NCBI RefSeq assembly: GCF_003351025.1
Contig: NZ_QPCG01000001.1
Coordinates: forward strand, 1,371,949 to 1,435,948
Length of the DNA: 64,000 bases
Direction: 5' to 3'
From: Mucilaginibacter endophyticus
GTDB lineage: Bacteria; Bacteroidota; Bacteroidia; Sphingobacteriales; Sphingobacteriaceae
Shown in pieces: positions 46,164 through 52,787 of the stretch (its first letter is position 1; every line of letters starts with the position of its first letter). The notes beneath the pieces were generated by a model, which made no database searches, was not told the origin of the DNA, and saw only the letters and a list, made by a program, of their open reading frames with translations. Position numbers and translations under genes: made by a program.

Positions 46164-46233
46164 ATAAAGAGCAATAAGCAGCCCGCGTAATTAAACTTTG
46201 GACGAAGTAACGCCAGGCAAACGGCATCTTTAT
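46164..46233 (-). ncRNA. Y-RNA-like unit Y1 (short form, next to Ro gene)
   Basis: 70-nt unit, 37 nt after the Ro stop codon. Terminal stem ATAAAGA/TCTTTAT, GATGCCGT motif, upper stem GCCTGGCG with CGCGGGC (one bulge, one G-U), TTACTTCG, small apical loop. It has no tRNA arms. A hairpin with a G-U pair lies between it and the Ro stop (46242-46267) without a T tract, so read-through from the Ro gene is likely. Confidence 0.7.
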
Positions 46234-46270
46234 TTTTTTAAGTGCAGGGATGTTAGCGTCCCCGCACGTT

Positions 46271-47842
46271 TTATAAATCTATTTTGTTAATGATATCCAG
46301 CGCTGTGCTTCCGTTTTCAATTGCTGCTAACACATCAAAAACTTTATCGCTCCAGCCTGCTATTAAGTACACTTCGTTTTGCAATAGCTGCAATGGCGCC
46401 TGGCCATAACCAGCCAGGTCAAACAAGTACAGTTTTGCCTTTGGCGCAATGTGTTGTTTATAATAAACCCACTGCTCCTGGATGTGGTTGCTGCCACCGT
46501 TACTATTCCACAGTTGGCAATCGGTAAATAGCATTACCTTGTCCATGATTGCTCGGCGGGTACTCAGGTCATGAATAACCAGGTAACCATTGGTTGAATA
46601 GCCCACTTCACCTTCGCGGCGGTAAAACTCCTGCACGTTGCCTAATATGTTGTTGTGTGGTATGGCAATGGTTTTCCAACGGTCGCCAAACATACCTACT
46701 TCTACATTTTTGCAGCGCGATTGCAGTAACATAGCCAGCATCAAACCGATATCGTATAACAGCACTTTTGATTTTGCTGAAATAGGCTTCTGCATTGATC
46801 CTGATACGTCGCAGGCCAGTACTACGCGGGTGTTTTCATTAAAACCTCTGATATTGGCTGCGCTTGCCTGTACCGCTTTCTCCAAAGCATCCAGCAGTTC
46901 TCCGGTGTGGCCTTTGTTGCCTGTTATAGCTGCTTTGGCTGCCCTCGCAATATTTTGTACTGCCGATGCAGGTGTTATCAGCTCGCGGTAAGCTGCCAGG
47001 TAGCGGAATGGGAACTGTTTGGCTTTAGCCACCTGTTCGCCATCGGCTAATGTTGCGCATACTTTTTTAAAGTGCGCATAGCTTACGCCGGCATCCTGTA
47101 CGTTGCGCAGGTTACGCAGTAAGGCCATATAGCCAACTTTACCGCTATCAATCAGCTCTTCCCATTTGGCGCGGAACGCTATTGCCCTGGCTTCGGCGCT
47201 GTCAAAATTCAGCTGACCAAGAGCCGAGAGTTCTGTTTCCCAGGTGTAAGGCGTTTGCAGTTCGTTTGCTGCAATCTTGTTAAAGATCAGCTGCTGCAAA
47301 TCGTCTTTGGCACGTGGGTGCACCAGGAACAAAGCGTCGCGCATTTTAATAGCACCATCGCGGTTATATTTAGCAAACTGGTATTCATCAAAGCGGTTAA
47401 ACGCTTGTGATAAACCTTTTTGCATTTGCTTTGACAAACGGTTGAGCTTTTTAGTGCCCTTGCGCTGGTTTAATGTTTCATAGCAAGCCAGTAACTCGGT
47501 GATTTCATCGGCGCGACCGATAACCCCGTCGGTAACCCGGGCAACCAGATCGTTGCCCGAGTGCAGCTTAGCCAATTCGGTAACCAGCACCAGCGGTACC
47601 GAACGCATATACATTTTGGTACGTGCATAAACTGCCAGTTTACCAACAAATACCGGGTTACATTTAGCTATCAGGTTGCGCAGGCGCTCCATACGTGCCT
47701 GGTCTTTTTCATAAAAGGTGTCGTTTAAGCTCCAGGTTACTACCGTGGTGTACAATTCCATTTCGGCACTCATGGTAAAGGCTTTCGCGCCTTCATGATT
47801 TGTCGTTTTGGTTTTTACTCTGCTTAACAGGTTGAATTTCAT
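46271..47842 (-). CDS. rsr: Ro/TROVE RNA-binding protein (Rsr, Ro60 homologue)
   Basis: 523-aa protein. Residues 1-330 form the TROVE helical-repeat ring that binds single-stranded 3' ends of misfolded RNAs inside and Y RNA outside in this family. The C-terminal vWA domain has the MIDAS motif DVSGS at D345. Length is typical of Ro60/Rsr. Six tandem Y-RNA-like genes follow on the same strand, which strongly supports the call. Bacterial Rsr assists rRNA maturation and RNA decay under stress. No RtcB, RtcA or RtcR gene is visible nearby. A palindrome and direct repeats mark the upstream region. Confidence 0.93.
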   Translation of the reverse strand: MKFNLLSRVKTKTTNHEGAKAFTMSAEMELYTTVVTWSLNDTFYEKDQARMERLRNLIAKCNPVFVGKLAVYARTKMYMRSVPLVLVTELAKLHSGNDLVARVTDGVIGRADEITELLACYETLNQRKGTKKLNRLSKQMQKGLSQAFNRFDEYQFAKYNRDGAIKMRDALFLVHPRAKDDLQQLIFNKIAANELQTPYTWETELSALGQLNFDSAEARAIAFRAKWEELIDSGKVGYMALLRNLRNVQDAGVSYAHFKKVCATLADGEQVAKAKQFPFRYLAAYRELITPASAVQNIARAAKAAITGNKGHTGELLDALEKAVQASAANIRGFNENTRVVLACDVSGSMQKPISAKSKVLLYDIGLMLAMLLQSRCKNVEVGMFGDRWKTIAIPHNNILGNVQEFYRREGEVGYSTNGYLVIHDLSTRRAIMDKVMLFTDCQLWNSNGGSNHIQEQWVYYKQHIAPKAKLYLFDLAGYGQAPLQLLQNEVYLIAGWSDKVFDVLAAIENGSTALDIINKIDL

Positions 47843-47888
47843 TTTGAACCTCCTTTATTTCGTTTTGTTGATACAAAGGTTAGAGGCT

Positions 47889-47912
47889 ACTGCGCAGTGT
47901 ATTTGCGCAGTG
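47889..47912 (-). promoter_or_regulatory. palindrome and direct repeats upstream of Ro gene
   Basis: Perfect palindrome ACTGCGCAGT (47889-47898) overlaps two direct repeats TGCGCAGTG (47891-47899 and 47904-47912) spaced 13 bp apart. The site lies 47-70 nt before the Ro start codon, a good place for an operator. Confidence 0.5.
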
Positions 47913-47963
47913 AAAAATATTTTTATTTTTTTTTAAAAGTTGTTTTGAAGGAGATGGTTACGT

Positions 47964-48053
47964 TGTCTGAACTCGAATTAAACGAATTGAAAAATTTATA
48001 GAATTTGCTTGGCTTCTGTTAATTCCTTAATTCGTTTAATTCGAGTTCAGACA
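47964..48053. repeat. 25-bp perfect inverted repeat, MITE/REP-like element
   Basis: Arms begin TGTCTGAACTCG and end CGAGTTCAGACA, identical over 25 bp, enclosing about 40 bp. No ORF inside. Such elements are common dispersed repeats in this group. It may also form a transcription-stopping hairpin between Ro and the tRNA cluster. The GC-rich stretch 48060-48190 beyond it has no recognised gene. Confidence 0.75.
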
Positions 48054-48253
48054 GAATTAACTGCAAGCTGCAGACTCAAAACTGCAAGCTGATTTATGGC
48101 GTTACCTGCGGCCCGCGCTATCCGCTCATACGCCTGCAGGCCTTATTCACGGGCCGGTATCCGCTTCTATCGCTAACGCGGCTCTATGTGATTTGAAAAA
48201 AAATATTTTTCATAATTATTTTTTAATTTAAATATTCTTTGTATAATTGCATC

Positions 48254-48313
48254 ATGAAAACAACAATATGTATACCATGTCCATCACCCATACTGATTTA
48301 TCAGAGGAGATAG
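48254..48313 (+). CDS. possible leader peptide before tRNA cluster
   Basis: 19-codon frame starting ATG at 48254 with two Cys-Pro pairs (CIPCPSP). It ends 34 nt before a strong terminator and 77 nt before three tRNA genes including Pro and Cys tRNAs. The arrangement resembles an attenuator. With such a short frame, chance is possible. Confidence 0.25.
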   Translation: MKTTICIPCPSPILIYQRR

Positions 48314-48347
48314 CTATGTATATATAGTAAGTTTATAACAACATTGA

Positions 48348-48383
48348 AAAATCCTCTTAGATAAAAACTAAGGGGATTTTTTG
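48348..48383 (+). terminator. terminator or attenuator before tRNA cluster
   Basis: Stem AAAATCCTCTTAG / CTAAGGGGATTTT with one mismatch, followed by TT. It ends 7 nt before the first tRNA gene. It either insulates the cluster or attenuates it. Confidence 0.75.
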
Positions 48384-48389
48384 CTTTAC

Positions 48390-48463
48390 AGGGTAGTATA
48401 TCAATTGGTCGGATTACCACATTTGGGATGTGGAGGCTCCCGGTTCGAGCCCGGGTTACCCTA
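48390..48463 (+). tRNA. tRNA-Pro (UGG), slightly atypical
   Basis: 74-nt cloverleaf. Acceptor AGGGTAG/TTACCCT with one G-U, D stem of only 3 bp, anticodon stem CCACA/TGTGG with loop TTTGGGA (anticodon TGG at 48424-48426), T arm CCCGG-TTCGAGC-CCGGG, discriminator A. The A1-U72 pair and the weak D stem are unlike normal bacterial tRNA-Pro, so it may be an accessory or specialised copy. CCA is not encoded. Confidence 0.8.
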
Positions 48464-48476
48464 CTGATTTACAGCT

Positions 48477-48549
48477 GGAAATATAGCTCAATGGTAAGAG
48501 TAGCACCCTTATACGGTGTCGGTTAAAGGTTCAAGTCCTTTTATTTCCA
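48477..48549 (+). tRNA. tRNA-Ile (UAU anticodon)
   Basis: 73-nt perfect cloverleaf. Acceptor GGAAATA/TATTTCC, D arm GCTC-AATGGTAA-GAGT, anticodon stem GCACC/GGTGT with loop CTTATAC (anticodon TAT at 48510-48512), T arm AAAGG-TTCAAGT-CCTTT, discriminator A. Most bacteria read AUA with tRNA-Ile(CAU) modified to lysidine; a UAU isoacceptor is uncommon. Confidence 0.85.
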
Positions 48550-48555
48550 CAACAT

Positions 48556-48629
48556 GGCCGGTTGCCCGAGTGGTTCAAGGGAGTCCTCTGCAAAAGGAAT
48601 GCTCGCAAGTTCGAATCTTGTACCGGCCT
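48556..48629 (+). tRNA. tRNA-Cys (GCA)
   Basis: 74-nt cloverleaf. Acceptor GGCCGGT/ACCGGCC, D arm CCC...GGG with GTGGT loop, anticodon loop CTGCAAA (GCA at 48590-48592), T arm GCAAG-TTCGAAT-CTTGT, discriminator U as expected for Cys. One mismatch at the base of the anticodon stem. A T run follows (transcription end). Confidence 0.82.
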
Positions 48630-48948
48630 CTCTTTTTTATTGATGCGTAATTGCATTGCGCAGCGGATTTGATTGCTGAATTTCCTGATCGGAAATTAGG
48701 TTGTGTATTATTGAATATTTATTTATTAGTATTTATTTCGGTATTTTTGTGCTTTATTTGTTTGGTATTAGTTATTTATTAGCTTGAATAATATCTTTCA
48801 TTGTTAAACACTCGGTAATTGTTTTTCCGTTTTGTATTGCTTGAAATAATGTCGCGTAAGTTCCTGTAAATAAATATATTGCTATTTTTATTTGGATTTA
48901 TTCTAAATAGAGTATTTCTTTGTAGCCAATTACTCATCTGTTACCGTT
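48630..48948. other. AT-rich intergenic DNA
   Basis: About 320 bp of TATTTATT-type sequence between the tRNA-Cys gene and the TonB receptor leader region. I see no ORF, RNA gene or clear repeat in it. Confidence 0.5.
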
Positions 48949-49064
48949 ATGAATCCACTGCTTGAAGTAATATCGCCCCGGTTTTTCATCAAAATAAGAT
49001 GTCTGCTTAATTCCAGGTCATTTGTTCCTGAATCGGGGCGAAAAATCTATCCAATCCTAAACCA

Positions 49065-49119
49065 CCCGGTGTCCGTCGCCAAACTTTATACCGGGCAGCA
49101 ATTAACCGATCCTTTAATA
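49065..49119 (+). repeat. hairpin leader repeat, copy 1
   Basis: First of two similar 55-bp elements ahead of the TonB receptor gene: stem CCCGGT/ACCGGG, loop containing TCGCCAAACTT, then TTAACCGATCCTTTAAT. A separate inverted repeat TCGCCCCG/CGGGGCGA (48973-49041) precedes it. Confidence 0.6.
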
Positions 49120-49282
49120 TTTCAATTTGCAAATGAATAAACTTCAACGTGGCAGTTTTACTTTTTTCGACTTCATTCAACTTGCCTATCCATTAGTTAT
49201 AGGTAAAAAGAAGCAGAGCTAAGTATAAAGATTTAATGAGATGAGCCTTTCAGGTAGGGTTATAGCCTGAAAGTAAAAAAGC

Positions 49283-49338
49283 CCCGGTGCCTGGTCGCCA
49301 AACTTCACACCGGGTAAATGTTAACCGATCCTTTAATC
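49283..49338 (+). repeat. hairpin leader repeat, copy 2
   Basis: Second copy, 218 bp after the first and ending 24 nt before the TonB receptor start. Stem CCCGGTG/CACCGGG is perfect, loop shares TCGCCAAACTT, tail shares TTAACCGATCCTTTAAT. The stem pairs are kept while bases differ between copies, which suggests an RNA or protein-binding element. Confidence 0.65.
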
Positions 49339-49362
49339 TAATTAATCATTCTAAACAAAACT

Positions 49363-51744
49363 ATGAATTCTTCCCGACTATGCAGTCAACCTTCTACATT
49401 CAATCCATTACAAAAAATTAATATTTACAATACGCTAAAATGGCTGGGATACCTTGTGTTACTGCTTATTAGTAGTGTTGCGCAGGCCCAAACCCCGCAT
49501 GGTACAATTAAGGGTAAAGTTGTCACGTCAGACGGGCAGCCTGGTGAGTTTGTGAACGTGGCCCTTAAAGGCAGCAATAAAGGTACCCATGTAAACGCTA
49601 ACGGTATGTATACGATAAACAATATCAATCCGGGTACTTATACCCTGGTTGCCAGTTACATTGGCCTTAATACCCAAAGCCAAACGGTTGAGGTTAAAGC
49701 CGGCGAAACTATAGAAGTTAACTTTACCCTTACCGAAAACAACCAGCAACTGCAGGAAGTGGTGGTAACATCAGGCAAAAAGATTAATAAGTTTAGCCGT
49801 CAGCAAAGCGACGATGTTGCCAAGCTTCCGCTTAAAAGCCTTGAGAACCCGCAGGTTTACAATGTTGTAACAAGTGAGCTGCTTAAAGATCAGCTGAACG
49901 TAAATATATCTCAGGCTTTATCAAACGTACCTGGCGCTGTTCCATCTATTGATCCGGCTGGTGGTACAAGCATTACCTTGAGGGGTTTTACGGCCGAGAT
50001 TGCCGCCCGAAACGGCATCCAGTTCATAGCGGCCGGTCGCTCATCTGTTGATCCTGTGAATGTTGATCACTTTGAAGTATTAAAAGGCCCATCGGCTACG
50101 TTGTTTGGCAACACGGTATCATCTTATGGTGGTGCTATCAACATGGTTACTAAAAAGCCTACAGCCGAAACTAAAGGTGAGATCACTTATTCGGCAGGTA
50201 GCTGGGGTTTAAACCGCGTTACTGCCGATATCAACACCCCGCTTAACCAGGAAAAAACAGCATTATTTCGTGTTAATGCCGCTGTAAACAAACAACAAAG
50301 CTACCTCGTAAACGGCCATAATAACACGTTTACCATCGACCCGAGCCTGCTGTATAAGGTAAATGATCGCCTTACTTTGTCGGCCGACCTGGAGATTTAC
50401 CACGAAGATCTTACCCGTGTGCCTTATATGCGGTACACCGGGTTGAATATCACCAATATTAATCAAAACCCTTTAGATTATCGTACTTCACTTTACAGCG
50501 ATGGAATCAACGCTGTGACCAATACCTTCCGTTCATATTTTGAGGCTAAATACAAGATCAATGATAGCTGGACATCGCAAACCAATATCTCTGTAAACAA
50601 CGAAAAGGTTGCCAAAAGTTATCAGGCATATCCTACGTTCATCAGTCCTACACTGATAGAACGTGGTATCTCATTATTTGGCCCTATTACTACCATCAAT
50701 ACAGATGTTCAGCATAATTTAAAAGGCGATTTCAAGATCGGCAAGGTCCGTAACCGTCTGGTTTGGGGACTGGATTATATTCACACCAAAAGCGATTTTA
50801 CCTATGCCAGCGCCACTATCGATACTATCGACATTACTAAATCATATGGTCCGGTTACTCAACAATTGGCTGATAAAGCTATTCAAAACGGCTTTGCCGG
50901 TTTATATCCTTCAGAGTTTAACCAGTACGCCACCTACGCCTCTGATTTAGTAAATATTACAGACAGGCTGATGACGCTGGTTAGCTTACGTGTCGACCGG
51001 TATCAGCTTAAAGGCAATGGTGGATATAGCCAAACATCACTTACCCCAAAATTGGGTTTAATATATCAACCAGTTAAAGACCAGGTATCCATTTTTGGTA
51101 ACTATATGAGCGGTTTTACCAACAATGGCCCAATTGTACAGCCTGACGGTACGCGTGTTGTTTTAAAGCCAGAGCATGCTTTTCAATGGGAAGGTGGTGT
51201 TAAAGTAAGTACAGCCAATAACAGGCTTTCGGCAACGGTAAGTTACTACAATATTGATGTGCGTGACGCTTTGCGTTACGATAACGCCAATTTTACCTAT
51301 CAGGACGGTAAACAAAAAAGCCAGGGAGCAGAGGTAAGCATTGTTGCTAACCCTGTAGAGGGCCTTAACTTCCTTGCGGGATATGTTTACAACAAAAATC
51401 AATACATCCGCGCTACATCCGGCGAGGGTAAGGATGTAACCGGTACGCCAAGAAATGTGGCTAATTTTTGGGGTAGCTATAAATTTCAACCGGGCACTAT
51501 ACTACAGGACTTTGGTTTTGGCGTAGGTGGTAACTATGCCCAAAAAAGCTATTATGACCTTGACAATACCATCGTGATCCCATCATTTGTACTGGTGAAT
51601 GCTACCGTGTTTTATGAACAACCTAAATGGCGTTTGGGGATTGCTGCCAATAATATCGGTAATAAAAAATACTGGTCGCCGTCGTTTACAGCTAACCCGC
51701 AGCCTTTGCGCCAGCTGATTGCCTCGGCTTCATTTAAGTTTTAA
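49363..51744 (+). CDS. TonB-dependent siderophore-type receptor
   Basis: 793-aa outer-membrane receptor. Signal peptide includes LGYLVLLLISSVAQAQ. A carboxypeptidase-regulatory-like domain (about 47-125, IKGKVVTSDGQPGEFVNVAL) precedes the plug (about 150-255, with ITLRGFTAEIAARNGIQF and DHFEVLKGPSATLFG). The barrel ends with the terminal LIASASFKF. Architecture fits FhuA/FecA-like ferric-siderophore receptors. A Fur-like DNA-binding protein gene follows, consistent with iron control. Two hairpin repeats lie in the leader. Confidence 0.92.
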   Translation: MNSSRLCSQPSTFNPLQKINIYNTLKWLGYLVLLLISSVAQAQTPHGTIKGKVVTSDGQPGEFVNVALKGSNKGTHVNANGMYTINNINPGTYTLVASYIGLNTQSQTVEVKAGETIEVNFTLTENNQQLQEVVVTSGKKINKFSRQQSDDVAKLPLKSLENPQVYNVVTSELLKDQLNVNISQALSNVPGAVPSIDPAGGTSITLRGFTAEIAARNGIQFIAAGRSSVDPVNVDHFEVLKGPSATLFGNTVSSYGGAINMVTKKPTAETKGEITYSAGSWGLNRVTADINTPLNQEKTALFRVNAAVNKQQSYLVNGHNNTFTIDPSLLYKVNDRLTLSADLEIYHEDLTRVPYMRYTGLNITNINQNPLDYRTSLYSDGINAVTNTFRSYFEAKYKINDSWTSQTNISVNNEKVAKSYQAYPTFISPTLIERGISLFGPITTINTDVQHNLKGDFKIGKVRNRLVWGLDYIHTKSDFTYASATIDTIDITKSYGPVTQQLADKAIQNGFAGLYPSEFNQYATYASDLVNITDRLMTLVSLRVDRYQLKGNGGYSQTSLTPKLGLIYQPVKDQVSIFGNYMSGFTNNGPIVQPDGTRVVLKPEHAFQWEGGVKVSTANNRLSATVSYYNIDVRDALRYDNANFTYQDGKQKSQGAEVSIVANPVEGLNFLAGYVYNKNQYIRATSGEGKDVTGTPRNVANFWGSYKFQPGTILQDFGFGVGGNYAQKSYYDLDNTIVIPSFVLVNATVFYEQPKWRLGIAANNIGNKKYWSPSFTANPQPLRQLIASASFKF

Positions 51745-51757
51745 CCTTTATCACATG

Positions 51758-51794
51758 CCGGTCGGAGATGTAGATCTCTGGCCGGTATTTTTTT
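51758..51794 (+). terminator. intrinsic terminator after TonB receptor
   Basis: 12-bp stem with two wobbles from CCGGTCGGAGAT to ATCTCTGGCCGG, loop GTAG, followed by TATTTTTTT. Confidence 0.85.
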
Positions 51795-51827
51795 ATAAAA
51801 AAACACTAATGCCTGATTGCACCTGCT

Positions 51828-52073
51828 ATGCATGATTTGATTAATGAAATAAAGTTACGACCTATATCTCAGGTTATTTTAAAATACCTGATGGATCATC
51901 GGGAGCCTGTGGATGCCGAAACCATTTGGCTTGATGTAAAAGCCAATGGAGCCACTTTTAGCATAGGCTCTATTTATGGGCACTTAAAGCGGATGGAGGA
52001 TGCGGGAATTATTGTCAAAGTACCGAAAACTGATCGGAAAGCTTTATACCAATATGTGTCCTCAAATGCTTAA
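51828..52073 (+). CDS. Fur-like winged-helix mini-protein
   Basis: 81-aa protein equal to the DNA-binding half of a Fur family regulator: LRPISQVILKYLMDHREPVDAETIWLDV, then SIGSIYGHLKRMEDAGIIVKV matches the recognition-helix region. The dimerisation domain and Zn/Fe-binding His/Cys residues are absent, so it cannot sense metal like Fur. It may be a free-standing regulator of the upstream receptor gene or respond through a partner. Confidence 0.7.
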   Translation: MHDLINEIKLRPISQVILKYLMDHREPVDAETIWLDVKANGATFSIGSIYGHLKRMEDAGIIVKVPKTDRKALYQYVSSNA

Positions 52074-52311
52074 GAAGATTGCAGGTTGGCTTCCCGGGGT
52101 TAAATCCTGTTATTCACCTTCGAAGAATAAGGGTGTGAGGGCATTGATAATCACTGAATTTCGACGTTGCTAAGTAATATTGCGAAATATAGTGATTGTA
52201 AATAAGTGTTGTTTTTATTTAAGTATTTGATTTTTAGTGTGATAGGTGTTTGGCCTCTGTTTGGCAATGGCTGGTGTAAATTAAAAAGCATCAACCGAAA
52301 GCAAAGCCAAC

Positions 52312-52476
52312 ATGAAAACATTATCTACCATAAAAAGAAACCTCATCTCAGTTTGTAAATATCTTTTCATACCCCATAAAACGCTTTCGCCCGGGGAAAG
52401 GGCTGCCTGTATTAAAGGAGAGCTGATATCGATATACCTGATCGCCATCAGATTGTATTATGTGATTTATAATTGA
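52312..52476 (+). CDS. small basic protein, hypothetical
   Basis: 54-aa frame from ATG 52312, MKTLSTIKRNLISVCKYLF at the start and a hydrophobic C-terminus (LISIYLIAIRLYYVIYN) that could be a membrane helix. No family recognised. Apart from this frame the gap 52074-52520 holds nothing I can name. Confidence 0.4.
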   Translation: MKTLSTIKRNLISVCKYLFIPHKTLSPGERAACIKGELISIYLIAIRLYYVIYN

Positions 52477-52520
52477 TATTGGATTATATTTCTTGAACTG
52501 AAGAGAGTAAGCAATTCAGT

Positions 52521-52745
52521 CTACTCGCTGTCTTCGTTCTTAATCCCTTTCAATAAAGCGTAAATAGCCATGGCATGACCATGCCTCAGTTCAAAATCTG
52601 CCTTAAGCCAATTGGTAACATCGCCGGCTTTTGCAAGCAGGTCGCCATTTTTTGTAAAACCTTTTTCTTCGGCCAATTGCCTGAAATCAGCAGGTTCTTT
52701 ACCCGTTTTTTCTTTTATTGTTTTTAAATATCCCTGGAATGACAT
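52521..52745 (-). CDS. DUF4287 family small protein
   Basis: 74-aa protein matching DUF4287: MSFQGYLKTIKEKTGKEPADF, KNGDLLAKAGDVTNWLKADFELRHGHAMAIYALLK-type core. Soluble and helical. Function unknown; homologues are common stand-alone genes in Bacteroidetes. Confidence 0.85.
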   Translation of the reverse strand: MSFQGYLKTIKEKTGKEPADFRQLAEEKGFTKNGDLLAKAGDVTNWLKADFELRHGHAMAIYALLKGIKNEDSE

Positions 52746-52787
52746 GGTTTATATGTTTTTGGTGAATTTAAAATATCATTACAAAAA

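Noticed and set aside
45452..46233. Repeated GAAGTAAC motifs at about 70-185 bp spacing, possible CRISPR or direct-repeat array
   Set aside because: Spacing is irregular, the shared part is short and the sequences between copies are structured with complementary ends and tRNA arms. A structured RNA array explains the pattern better.
46242..46267. Hairpin after the Ro gene as an intrinsic terminator
   Set aside because: On the transcribed - strand it is followed by TTAAAAAAAT, not by a T tract.
48949..49140. 63-aa open frame before the TonB receptor
   Set aside because: It runs through an inverted repeat and hairpin repeat copy 1, has no recognisable domain, and copy 2 of the repeat is noncoding.
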